A stretch of 10,871 nucleotides of DNA, taken from the NCBI GenBank assembly GCA_016882555.1, contig VGPQ01000020.1:1-10871 (forward strand), read 5' to 3'. The position numbers were made by a program, and so were the translations under genes. The notes beneath the pieces were generated by a model. It was not told where the DNA came from. It ran no database searches and saw nothing but the letters and a program-made list of their open reading frames with translations. The DNA comes from Cyanobacteria bacterium M_surface_7_m2_040 (GTDB taxonomy: Bacteria > Cyanobacteriota > Cyanobacteriia > PCC-6307 > Cyanobiaceae). Shown in pieces: positions 1 to 7,152 of the stretch; the first letter of the stretch is position 1, and each line of letters starts with the position of its first letter.

Positions 1-44
1 CAATTGTACGTTTCGACTTCAGTTGCACGAGCCGTCATTCGGCA

Positions 45-116
45 AGCGGGTGACCGGGCTCGAACCGGCGACGTTCAGCTTGGGAAGCTGACATTCTACC
101 ACTGAATTACACCCGC
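45..116 (-). tRNA. tRNA-Gly (anticodon CCC)
   Basis: Read on the minus strand, this folds as a complete cloverleaf of 72 nt. The 7-bp acceptor stem is GCGGGTG with CACCCGC. The D stem is ATTC/GAAT around an AGTGGTA loop. The 5-bp anticodon stem TCAGC/GCTGA encloses the loop TTCCCAA, and the T arm has a TTCGAGC loop. The anticodon is CCC (plus-strand GGG at 82-84), which reads the glycine codon GGG. The discriminator base is U, usual for bacterial tRNA-Gly. CCA is not encoded, because the next bases read TGC, so it must be added after transcription. The gene lies 55 bases downstream of the aminotransferase stop on the same strand. I see neither a convincing promoter nor a terminator hairpin in the first 44 bases of the window. 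Confidence 0.96.
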
Positions 117-171
117 ATGTGTGTCAACGAAGCGGCCGACATGGACCGCCTCGCTGATCGCAAGCTGCAAT

Positions 172-1323
172 TTAGCCGGCCAGGGCCGCCGCCGCTGCCG
201 CAACGCCGCTGCCCATGGGTCCCTTGTGCAGGCCGAGGTCCTGCAGGGTCGCTTCGATCGCGGCCACGGCGGTGAGTACGTCGCGGTTGCACACAAAGCC
301 CAGGTGGCCGATGCGGAACACCTTGCCCTTGAGGTGGTCCTGCCCGCCAGCCAGAAGGATGTCGAAGCGTTGCTTGACCGCCTTGCGCAGGCTCTCGGCG
401 TCGATGCCGTCGGGGGCTACGGCGGTGATCGCCGGGCTGCCGGTGCCCTCAGCGGCGTAGAGGGGCAGGCCGATGGCCTTCATCGCCGCCTGGGCGGCGG
501 CGCGGTGGCGGCTGTGGCGGGCAAAGATCGCCTCCAGACCTTCGGCCTGCATCATCGTGAGCGCGGCTTCGAGGGCGAAGTAGAGGTTGATCGCCGGGGT
601 GAAGGGGTTGCTGTCGGCCTTGGCCGATTTGCGGTATTTGCCCAGATCCAGATAGAACTTGGGCAGGTCGGAGCGCTCGTAGGCGGCCCAGGCGCGCTCG
701 CTCACGGCCACGAAGGCCAGTCCCGGCGGCATCATGTAGCCCTTCTGGGATCCCGAGCCGATGATGTCGATGCCCCAGGCATCCATCGGCACGCTGCAGG
801 CCCCCAGGCTGGTGACGCAGTCGGCAATGGTCAGGGCCGTGCCGTGAGCTTTGACGTGGCGGGCAATCGTCTCCAGGTCGTTGATGACGCCGGTGGAGGT
901 TTCCGAGTGGGTCAGGATCACCGCCTTGATCGCCTTGGCGCTGTCGGCCTCCAGGGCGGCGCGGAAGGCCTCGGGATCCAGCGGCTGGCCCCAGTCGGCC
1001 TTGATCACCTGGACATCGAGTCCGTAGGCCTGGGCCACCTTGACCCAGCGTTCACCGAACTTGCCGTTGTCGCCGCAGAGGACCCGCTCGCCCTTGCTGA
1101 GCACGTTGACGATGCCGGCTTCCATGGCGGCGGTGCCGCTGCCGGTGATCACCAGCACGTCATGGCTGGTCTGGTGCAGCCACTGCAGTTGCTCGGTGGT
1201 GCGCTTGACGATCTTCTGAAAATCGGCGCTGCGGTGCCCGATCGGGTGCCGCCCCATCGCCTGCAGGACCGTTTCCGGCACCGGTGTCGGGCCGGGAATC
1301 ATCAGGGTCAGCTTGTCCTGCAT
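172..1323 (-). CDS. Class V PLP aminotransferase (serine/alanine-glyoxylate aminotransferase type)
   Basis: This 383-residue protein belongs to fold-type I aminotransferase class V. It probably converts glyoxylate to glycine with serine or alanine as amino donor, in the cytoplasmic photorespiratory pathway. Visible landmarks are the N-terminal LMIPGPTPVPE (residues 7-17), the PLP-phosphate segment TGSGTAAMEA near 60, THSETSTGV near 138, the cofactor aspartate in IADCVTSLGA (about D168), and the Schiff-base lysine K194 in SGSQKGYMMPPG. The tail GSGVAAAAAALAG matches cyanobacterial relatives from memory. I chose ATG 1323 because the family begins MxDKLxLMIPGPT. An in-frame ATG at 1371 would add 16 low-complexity Ala/Pro-rich residues. 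Relatives have been catalogued as a 'soluble hydrogenase 42 kDa subunit', an old label that the PLP motifs argue against. The family is clear; the preferred amino donor is inferred. It diverges from cbiD across 79 bases, and tRNA-Gly follows on the same strand. Confidence 0.93.
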   Translation of the reverse strand: MQDKLTLMIPGPTPVPETVLQAMGRHPIGHRSADFQKIVKRTTEQLQWLHQTSHDVLVITGSGTAAMEAGIVNVLSKGERVLCGDNGKFGERWVKVAQAYGLDVQVIKADWGQPLDPEAFRAALEADSAKAIKAVILTHSETSTGVINDLETIARHVKAHGTALTIADCVTSLGACSVPMDAWGIDIIGSGSQKGYMMPPGLAFVAVSERAWAAYERSDLPKFYLDLGKYRKSAKADSNPFTPAINLYFALEAALTMMQAEGLEAIFARHSRHRAAAQAAMKAIGLPLYAAEGTGSPAITAVAPDGIDAESLRKAVKQRFDILLAGGQDHLKGKVFRIGHLGFVCNRDVLTAVAAIEATLQDLGLHKGPMGSGVAAAAAALAG

Positions 1324-1402
1324 GGCTGAGGGGGGAAACGGCGGCGCCGCGGCGGCGCAATCGACCACCATAAAAAACAGACCTCCCCTTCACCCCTGTT
1401 TC

Positions 1403-2590
1403 GTGAGCAGTGCGCCCCCGGGTTATACCCTGCCGGTCTGGGTCTGTGCCGCAGCCCGGGCGGCGCTGCAGCAGCTTCGCGGGGAGCCTGTTGCGGCCCT
1501 GCAGCCGCTGTGGCTGGATCCGTCGCATCGTGCCGAGAGCCTCGTGCCCGTGCAGGTCGCAGCCCCAGTGGTCGACGGCTGGGTGCTGGGTCGGGCGATC
1601 TGCGACCCGGGCCCCGGCGTGCTCGATCTCACCCGCGGTCTGGAGGTGTGGGCTTTGGTGCGGTGGTTGCAGGCTGCTGCGTCACCGGCTGGCGCTCAGG
1701 GTGCAGCCGCAGCCGCTGATGCGCCCTGGCTGCTGCTCGAAGCCGGCGAGGGCGTGGGCGTTCATGCCGCCAGCGGCGAGGCCTGCCTCTCGGGGTATGC
1801 CCGGGAGCTGTTGGCGCACAATCTTCAACCCCTGGTGCCCTCCGGCCAGCGCTTGCAGCTGCGGCTCGTGATCCCAGCCGGCCGTGCGCTGGCCGAGCGC
1901 ACCAGCAATGCCGCCTTTGGCGTGGTGGATGGTCTGGCCTTGATCGGCACCCAGGCAACGGTGCAGCGCAGCGCAGCGCCCGAGCAGTTGCAGGAGGCCC
2001 TGGCCCGGCTGCGGGAGGTGGCTGGCGCGGCCGGGTTTGGCGGCGATCTGGTGCTGGTGATCGGCGAGAACGGTCTCGATCTGGCCCCGACTCTGGGTGT
2101 GCCCAGCGATCTGCTGATCAAGGCCGGCAACTGGATCGGGCCGCTGCTGGTGGCGGCTGCGGAGGCGGGTGTGGCGCGGCTGCTGCTGTTTGGATATCAG
2201 GGCAAGTTGATCAAGCTCGCCGGCGGCATCTTCCACACCCACCACCATCTGGCCGATGGCCGGGCCGAGGTGTTGACGGCCCTGGCGGCCCTGGAGGGGT
2301 TGCAAGGTGAGCCGCTCGCCGGCTTGCACCGGGCCCCCACCGTGGAGCAGGCCCTGGCCGATCTGGAGCAGGGCGATCCCGACCTGGCGAAAAGGCTGCG
2401 CTCTCGGTTGGTCACGGCCATCGAGCAGCGCAGTGCTGACTACCTGCTGCGCCATGGCCATCGCGGCCTCCAGGTTGGAGCCGTGCTGTTCGATCGCTCC
2501 CGCAGTATCTGTGCACAGGGCCCCATGGGCCAGGAGCTGTTCACTGTCTTGCGCACCACAGCGTCTGGCGACACCGGGGGCGACTCCTAG
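1403..2590 (+). CDS. cbiD: Cobalt-precorrin-5B (C1)-methyltransferase CbiD
   Basis: CbiD methylates C-1 of cobalt-precorrin-5B with S-adenosylmethionine in the anaerobic (early cobalt insertion) route to cobamides, in the cytoplasm. From GTG 1403 the protein has 395 residues, normal for the family. Recognisable blocks are TSNAAFGVVDGLALIGT (167-183), corresponding to the family's 'NxxLGIxGGxxILGT' block, and the strong C-terminal block GYQGKLIKLAGGIFHTHHH (264-282), corresponding to 'GHxGKLxKLAxGxFxTH'. The N-terminus reads GYTLPVWVCAAARAAL, whereas typical CbiD has GYTTGxCAAAAAKAA, so the TTG-C signature is altered. An in-frame ATG at 1313 would overlap the aminotransferase start and add residues that do not look conserved, so I prefer GTG 1403; no clear Shine-Dalgarno helps the choice. 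Residues 92-107 are an Ala-rich low-complexity insert. guaA starts 33 bases downstream on the same strand, suggesting co-transcription. Confidence 0.92.
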   Translation: MSSAPPGYTLPVWVCAAARAALQQLRGEPVAALQPLWLDPSHRAESLVPVQVAAPVVDGWVLGRAICDPGPGVLDLTRGLEVWALVRWLQAAASPAGAQGAAAAADAPWLLLEAGEGVGVHAASGEACLSGYARELLAHNLQPLVPSGQRLQLRLVIPAGRALAERTSNAAFGVVDGLALIGTQATVQRSAAPEQLQEALARLREVAGAAGFGGDLVLVIGENGLDLAPTLGVPSDLLIKAGNWIGPLLVAAAEAGVARLLLFGYQGKLIKLAGGIFHTHHHLADGRAEVLTALAALEGLQGEPLAGLHRAPTVEQALADLEQGDPDLAKRLRSRLVTAIEQRSADYLLRHGHRGLQVGAVLFDRSRSICAQGPMGQELFTVLRTTASGDTGGDS

Positions 2591-2623
2591 GGTGGTTCGA
2601 ATGCCCGGCCGCGAGCCCACGCC

Positions 2624-4216
2624 ATGACCGCCCCGATCGACGCCGCTTCCGGCTCCTCGCGCCATCCGGCCATTGTGATCCTCGATTTCGGTTCCCAGTA
2701 TTCGGAGCTGATCGCCCGGCGTGTGCGCGAAACCGAGGTGTTTTCCCTGGTGATGAGCCACACCACCACGGCCGAAGAACTGCGGCAGCTGTCACCCAGG
2801 GGCATCATCCTCAGCGGCGGCCCCAGTTCGGTGTACGAGCCGGGTGCTCCGGTTTGCGATCCCGGGATCTGGCAGCTCGGCATTCCGGTGCTGGGGGTCT
2901 GCTACGGCATGCAGCTGATGGTGCAGCAGCTGGGTGGTTCGGTGGTGGCCGCAGGCCGCGCTGAATACGGCAAGGCACCGCTGCAGGTGGATGATCCGAT
3001 CGATCTGCTTACCAACGTCGAGGACGGCTCGACGATGTGGATGAGCCATGGCGACTCGGTGCAGCGGTTGCCCGATGGCTTCGTGCGCCTGGCCCACACC
3101 GACAACACCCCTGAGGCGGCGGTTGCCGACCACAGCCGGCGTCTCTATGGCGTGCAGTTTCACCCCGAGGTGGTGCATTCCACGTTTGGGATGGCGCTGA
3201 TCCGCAATTTCGTGTACCACATCTGCGGATGTGAAGCCGATTGGACCACCGCGGCCTTCATCGAAGAGGCGATCGCCGATGTGCGGGCACAGGTGGGCGA
3301 CAAGCGCGTGCTGCTGGCTCTCTCTGGAGGTGTTGACTCCTCGACCCTCGCCTTTCTGTTGCACCAGGCGATCGGTGATCAGCTCACCTGCATGTTCATC
3401 GACCAGGGCTTCATGCGCAAAGGCGAGCCCGAGTTTCTGATGGAGTTCTTCGACGAGAAGTTCCACATTCATGTCGAATACATCAACGCCCGCCAGCGCT
3501 TCATCAGCAAGCTGGCCGGCGTCACCGATCCAGAAGAGAAGCGCAAGCTGATCGGCACCGAATTCATTCGTGTGTTCGAAGAGGAAAGCAAGCGCCTCGG
3601 ACCCTTCGACTACCTGGCGCAGGGCACGCTCTACCCCGATGTGATCGAAAGTGCCGGCACCAACGTCGACCCCAAGACCGGTGAGCGCGTGGCGGTCAAG
3701 ATCAAGAGCCACCACAACGTCGGTGGGCTGCCGAAGGATCTGCAGTTCAAGCTGGTGGAGCCGCTGCGCCGCCTGTTCAAGGATGAGGTGCGCAAGGTGG
3801 GCCGCAGTCTCGGCCTGCCGCAGGAGATCGTCGGGCGCCATCCCTTCCCGGGTCCGGGCCTGGCGATCCGCATCCTCGGCGAGGTCACCGACGACAAGCT
3901 CAACATCCTGCGCGATGCCGATCTGATCGTGCGCGAGGAGATCCGCGATGCCGGTCTCTACGACGAGATCTGGCAGGCCTTCGCCGTGCTGCTGCCGGTG
4001 CGCAGCGTCGGAGTGATGGGCGACAAGCGCACCTATGCCTTCCCGGTGGTGCTGCGCTGCGTGTCGTCGGAAGACGGCATGACGGCCGATTGGTCGCGCC
4101 TTCCCTACGACTTGCTGGAGACCATGTCCAACCGCATCGTCAATGAGGTGAAGGGGGTCAACCGCGTCGTGCTCGACATCACCAGCAAGCCTCCCGGCAC
4201 GATCGAGTGGGAGTAG
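2624..4216 (+). CDS. guaA: GMP synthase (glutamine-hydrolysing)
   Basis: This 530-residue enzyme aminates XMP to GMP with ATP and glutamine, the last step of guanine nucleotide synthesis. All three domains are present. The N-terminal class I glutamine amidotransferase (about 15-203) has its triad in GVCYGMQ (C93) and [11 protein letters not shown] (H180, E182). The ATP pyrophosphatase domain has the PP-loop ALSGGVDSS (232-240). The C-terminal dimerisation/XMP-binding domain carries [15 protein letters not shown] and ends with the characteristic KPPGTIEWE. Length and ending are typical, with no sign of damage. The ATG at 2624 is the only start that keeps the usual short leader before [10 protein letters not shown]. 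No Shine-Dalgarno is visible in the 33 bases after cbiD, as is common in picocyanobacteria. Confidence 0.99.
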   Translation: MTAPIDAASGSSRHPAIVILDFGSQYSELIARRVRETEVFSLVMSHTTTAEELRQLSPRGIILSGGPSSVYEPGAPVCDPGIWQLGIPVLGVCYGMQLMVQQLGGSVVAAGRAEYGKAPLQVDDPIDLLTNVEDGSTMWMSHGDSVQRLPDGFVRLAHTDNTPEAAVADHSRRLYGVQFHPEVVHSTFGMALIRNFVYHICGCEADWTTAAFIEEAIADVRAQVGDKRVLLALSGGVDSSTLAFLLHQAIGDQLTCMFIDQGFMRKGEPEFLMEFFDEKFHIHVEYINARQRFISKLAGVTDPEEKRKLIGTEFIRVFEEESKRLGPFDYLAQGTLYPDVIESAGTNVDPKTGERVAVKIKSHHNVGGLPKDLQFKLVEPLRRLFKDEVRKVGRSLGLPQEIVGRHPFPGPGLAIRILGEVTDDKLNILRDADLIVREEIRDAGLYDEIWQAFAVLLPVRSVGVMGDKRTYAFPVVLRCVSSEDGMTADWSRLPYDLLETMSNRIVNEVKGVNRVVLDITSKPPGTIEWE

Positions 4217-4261
4217 GGCTGCGAGGCTGTTGACCCCAGCCCATGGCGGTCGGTGCAGGAC

Positions 4262-4282
4262 TTGGGTACCCTCGGAACCCAA
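4262..4282 (+). promoter_or_regulatory. Inverted repeat upstream of the unknown-unknown-mrdA unit, with a possible -10
   Basis: TTGGGT at 4262-4267 is mirrored by ACCCAA at 4277-4282, leaving a 9-base loop, in the only sizeable gap (77 bases) between guaA and the next gene. TACCCT at 4267-4272, inside the repeat, fits the TANNNT pattern of a sigma-70 -10 box, but I find no convincing -35 at the right distance. No T-run follows the repeat, so it does not look like an intrinsic terminator for guaA. It could be an operator, an mRNA hairpin just before GTG 4294, or chance in GC-rich sequence. The repeat is seen directly; the role is speculative. Confidence 0.25.
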
Positions 4283-4293
4283 CCCCAGCCGCC

Positions 4294-4923
4294 GTGACCG
4301 CCGTCTCGTCCGTGACGACACCGGAGCAGGATCTTCAACTTCAGCGCCGGCTCCAGCAGGACAGCATCCAGCTGGCCGGCAAAACGATCTACCTCAACCC
4401 GTTCCTCTATTGGCGCCGTTTTGACGCCAACACCGACCGTTGGTTGCGGGAGCCCGGACAGCTTGAGGAGGATCAGATCCACGCCAACCGCACCCGCTTC
4501 TACCCGGAGCTGGCCTGGGATCTGCTCGACGACGAGGAGCGGGCCATCAAGGATGGTGCCGTCGAGATGTTCCTCAAGAGCCTGGAGCTGATCAGCACCT
4601 TCAACCCTGAATTGAGTGCCGGCCACCTGCTCGAGGTGGAGCGCAAGATGGCGGTCACCAAGAAGCGCGCTTTTGAGCGCTGGGTGGAGCGTTCATTGCG
4701 CCGCCGGGAGCGTGCCGAGGCCAAGGAGCGCCGTCGCTTTGACCGCGAGCGCCTGCTGCGGGCCTGGCTGGAATGGGCCAGCCTCGATGTGACCCGGCAG
4801 GCCTTGCTTCCCCTGGCGGCTGCGCTCGTGCTCGCCGTCGGCGGGGGCTGGTGGTGGGGCAGTCAGCAGAACTGCCGCCAGGTGATCGTCAATCCTGGCA
4901 TCAGCACCCCGCTGCAACGCTGA
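4294..4923 (+). CDS. Conserved-looking unknown protein: basic coiled coil with C-terminal membrane anchor
   Basis: I do not recognise a characterised family. From GTG 4294 the product has 209 residues. Residues 1-26 are a polar leader. Residues 27-128 look like a folded soluble domain rich in aromatic residues (KTIYLNPFLYWRRFD, RFYPELAWDLLDDEER, EMFLKSLELI). Residues 129-160 are a strongly basic helix, probably coiled coil (ERSLRRRERAEAKERRRFD). Residues about 169-190 form one hydrophobic segment ending in GGGWWWG, followed by a 19-residue tail containing one Cys (C194). The positive-inside rule predicts a cytoplasmic N-terminal domain with a short outward tail, a tail-anchored topology. Other possible starts are ATG 4243 (adds 17 residues) and GTG 4312; no Shine-Dalgarno decides between them. 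The next gene begins 13 bases downstream and mrdA 5 bases after that, so a role with the cell-wall elongation machinery is possible but is inferred from position only. Confidence 0.8.
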   Translation: MTAVSSVTTPEQDLQLQRRLQQDSIQLAGKTIYLNPFLYWRRFDANTDRWLREPGQLEEDQIHANRTRFYPELAWDLLDDEERAIKDGAVEMFLKSLELISTFNPELSAGHLLEVERKMAVTKKRAFERWVERSLRRRERAEAKERRRFDRERLLRAWLEWASLDVTRQALLPLAAALVLAVGGGWWWGSQQNCRQVIVNPGISTPLQR

Positions 4924-4936
4924 GGCTTCAGACTGG

Positions 4937-5380
4937 ATGGCCAGGCATATGGGCACGCCGATGGCCGCCAATCCGCTCGACAAGTTGCGGCTGACGTTGA
5001 TGCAAGACGTGCTGCCGGTCGGTGTCGCCGTGGCGGAGCGAGCCCGCAAGGGAGGCTTCAAGGATGTGATGGCGGCCTTTGCACGCCCACAGGCCGGCCC
5101 GGATCCCCTCTCCCAGCTGCGTCAGGAGGGCGAACCGCTGGCCAGTCAGCTACGTGAGGGACTTGATCGGCTCAGCCCGGGCCTGGGCAATCCGGTGATG
5201 AAGGTGGATGTGCGGGTGGAACCCGAAGCCCCGATGGTTGGCGCCAGGGCCTCCCAGGGGGCGTCGCAAGGGGAATCTGAGTCCATGCCCCTGCCCGATG
5301 AGCAGGCCCTGCTCACCCGTCTGGCCGCTCTTGAGCAACGCCTGCAGCAGCTTGAGGGTCTGCTCCAGCAGCCGTCCTGA
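4937..5380 (+). CDS. Small unknown protein with C-terminal coiled coil
   Basis: I do not recognise this family. The product has at most 147 residues. The segment NPLDKLRLTLMQDVLPVGVA followed by ERARKGGFKDVMAAF (about 12-48) looks like a compact, amphipathic helical region and is the part most likely to be conserved. Residues 52-118 are polar, Pro/Gly/Ser-rich and probably disordered. Residues 122-145 form a leucine-heptad coiled coil (LLTRLAALEQRLQQLEGLL). There is no signal peptide or membrane segment, so it is probably cytoplasmic. In-frame ATGs at 4937, 4949 and 4961 are all possible starts. A weak GAGG 11 bases ahead of 4937 slightly favours the first, but MAANPLDKL from 4961 is the more natural protein start. 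It lies 13 bases after the membrane-anchored unknown and 5 bases before mrdA, so translation of the three is probably coupled. Confidence 0.78.
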   Translation: MARHMGTPMAANPLDKLRLTLMQDVLPVGVAVAERARKGGFKDVMAAFARPQAGPDPLSQLRQEGEPLASQLREGLDRLSPGLGNPVMKVDVRVEPEAPMVGARASQGASQGESESMPLPDEQALLTRLAALEQRLQQLEGLLQQPS

Positions 5381-5385
5381 TCGGG

Positions 5386-7152
5386 ATGTTTTCGTCGTCG
5401 CTGCACCGCCGCACCGGCCAGGGCCGACAGCCGCTGGTGTTGCTGCTGGTTGTGGCAGTGTTTGCCGGGGCCATGCTGGCCCGGCTGGTGGTGTTGCAGC
5501 TGGTTCAGGGTTCCCATTACCGGGCTCTCGCGGATGAGAACCGCATTCGCCTGATGGCCCGCAATCCCGTACGCGGTCGCTTGCTGGACCGCCATGGTCA
5601 GGTGCTGGCCACCAGTCGACTCACCTACAGCCTCTACATCCAGCCCCGCGAAGTCACGCCTGAGCGCTGGCCTGCCCTGCGTGATCAGCTCGTCGCATTG
5701 CTGGCGCTGTCGCCGAACGAGCTGGAGCGCCGCCGCAGCGAAGGCGCCAACGCCGAGGGCTTTCGCATTCTGTTGGCGGCAAACCTCAAGCCCGAACAGG
5801 TGCTGCGGTTTCGCGAGCAGTCCTCAGCCCTGCCCGGCGCCGAGGTCGACAGCGATGTGCTGCGCAGCTACCCCCACGGCAGCCTCGCGGCCCATGTGCT
5901 GGGCTACACCAGCGGGATCACTGAAGAGGAATACGCCCAGCTGCAGCCCAAGGGCTACCGCATCCGCGACCGTGTGGGGCGCAGCGGCGTCGAAAAGGTG
6001 TACGAGCCCATCCTGCGGGGCGAGTGGGGCGGCCAGCAGGTGGAGGTCAATGCCGCCGGCCAGGTGCAGCGCATCCTGGGCGACAAACCCGCCAAGCCCG
6101 GCAAGGACCTGCGGCTGACTCTGGATCTCGAGCTGCAGCGCACCGCTGAGCAGGCGCTCAACGGGGTACGCAAAGGCGCGATCGTGGCCATGGACCCCCA
6201 GACGGGGGCGATTCTGGCCATGGCCAGCCGGCCCACCTTCAATCCGAATCTGTTTTCCGACGGCCCCACAACCCTGCAATGGGCGGATCTCAACCGGCCG
6301 GATGCGCCGCTGTTGAGCCGTGCCTTCAGCGGTTTCCCGCCCGCCAGCACCTTCAAGATCGTGACCTCGATCGCGGCCCTGGAGTCGGGCCTCTACCAGC
6401 CCGACTCCAAGGTGCTGACCACGAACTCCTTCTGTTACGCGGGTCTCTGCTATGGCGATCACGGCGCCCACGGCATGATCGGTTTCCCGTTGGCCCTGGC
6501 CGTCAGCAGCAACACATTTTTCTACCGCGTTGGCTTGCGTGTGGGTCCTGAGCAGTTGTTCAAGGCAGCCCGTCGGATGGGCTATGGCCAGCCCACGGGC
6601 ATCGAGCTGGCTGCCGAGGAGAGTGCGGGGCTTCTGGGGGATCCCGCCTGGAAGAAAGCGGCCCTCGGCGAGCCCTGGACCCCTGTGGATTCGATCACCT
6701 CGGCGATCGGCCAGGGGGCGCTTCAGGTCACGCCGCTGCAGATGGCGCGGTTGTATGCGGCCGTCGCCAACGGTGGCTGGCTGGTGACCCCCCACCTGGT
6801 GGAGCGGCCGACCCGCCGCCAGTGGATCGGCCTCAAGGCTGACACCTTGAGGGTGCTGCGCCAGGGCCTGCGCATGGTGGTCACGGAGGGCACCGCGCGG
6901 CTGCTCAACGAACCCACATTGCCGGCGGTGGCCGGCAAGACTGGCACTGCCGAGGATCCGCCCCGGCCGGATCACGCCTGGTTCGGCGGTTATGCCCCGG
7001 CCGGCCGGCCCACCCTGGTGATCGTTGCCTTCGGGGAAAATTCCGGCGGTTATGGCGGCACGGTGGCCGCCCCCATGGTCAAGGCGCTGATGACCACCTG
7101 GTTCAAGGCCAACCGGCCCGCTGACGCTAAACCGACACTGCGGCCGGGCTGA
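5386..7152 (+). CDS. mrdA: Penicillin-binding protein 2, class B transpeptidase
   Basis: This 588-residue D,D-transpeptidase cross-links peptidoglycan and in the PBP2 group serves side-wall elongation. One N-terminal membrane helix (about 17-40) anchors it, with the rest periplasmic. The PBP dimerisation domain follows (about 55-235), including NPVRGRLLDRHG. The transpeptidase domain contains all three catalytic motifs: S321-T-F-K324 (nucleophile S321), S374-S-N376 and K518-T-G520. Residues 350-362 contain C, C, D, H and H in close spacing, discussed in the findings. The C-terminal tail after about 573 is polar and its last codons overlap the end of sqdX on the other strand. PBP2 is preferred over FtsI because of length and overall layout, but no rodA or mre gene is in view, so the PBP2 rather than PBP3 call is less sure than the class B call. 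ATG 5386 is 5 bases after the preceding gene. Confidence 0.92.
   Translation: MFSSSLHRRTGQGRQPLVLLLVVAVFAGAMLARLVVLQLVQGSHYRALADENRIRLMARNPVRGRLLDRHGQVLATSRLTYSLYIQPREVTPERWPALRDQLVALLALSPNELERRRSEGANAEGFRILLAANLKPEQVLRFREQSSALPGAEVDSDVLRSYPHGSLAAHVLGYTSGITEEEYAQLQPKGYRIRDRVGRSGVEKVYEPILRGEWGGQQVEVNAAGQVQRILGDKPAKPGKDLRLTLDLELQRTAEQALNGVRKGAIVAMDPQTGAILAMASRPTFNPNLFSDGPTTLQWADLNRPDAPLLSRAFSGFPPASTFKIVTSIAALESGLYQPDSKVLTTNSFCYAGLCYGDHGAHGMIGFPLALAVSSNTFFYRVGLRVGPEQLFKAARRMGYGQPTGIELAAEESAGLLGDPAWKKAALGEPWTPVDSITSAIGQGALQVTPLQMARLYAAVANGGWLVTPHLVERPTRRQWIGLKADTLRVLRQGLRMVVTEGTARLLNEPTLPAVAGKTGTAEDPPRPDHAWFGGYAPAGRPTLVIVAFGENSGGYGGTVAAPMVKALMTTWFKANRPADAKPTLRPG

Noticed and set aside
1..44. Possible terminator or further RNA gene downstream of the tRNA
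   Set aside because: No stable stem with a T-run on the minus strand, and no second cloverleaf.
120..131. TTGACA on the minus strand just upstream of the tRNA as a -35 box
   Set aside because: The only TA-rich match downstream (TAATTC) lies inside the tRNA and at a spacing of about 12 bases, so it cannot drive the tRNA.
172..1323. Annotation as a soluble hydrogenase 42 kDa subunit
   Set aside because: The protein has the full PLP aminotransferase class V motif set, including the Schiff-base lysine, and no metal-cluster or hydrogenase motif.
121..1329. 402-codon open frame on the plus strand opposite the aminotransferase
   Set aside because: It is the antisense shadow of a clearly identified enzyme. 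High GC at third positions keeps opposite frames open, and the translation has no recognisable motif.
4217..4241. GGGCTG/CAGCCC pairing after guaA as an intrinsic terminator
   Set aside because: The stem is only about six pairs with a loop of roughly 14 bases and no T-run follows.
2792..4321. 509-codon open frame on the minus strand across guaA
   Set aside because: The product is compositionally skewed and has no domain, while the plus strand encodes a complete GMP synthase. It is a GC-driven shadow.
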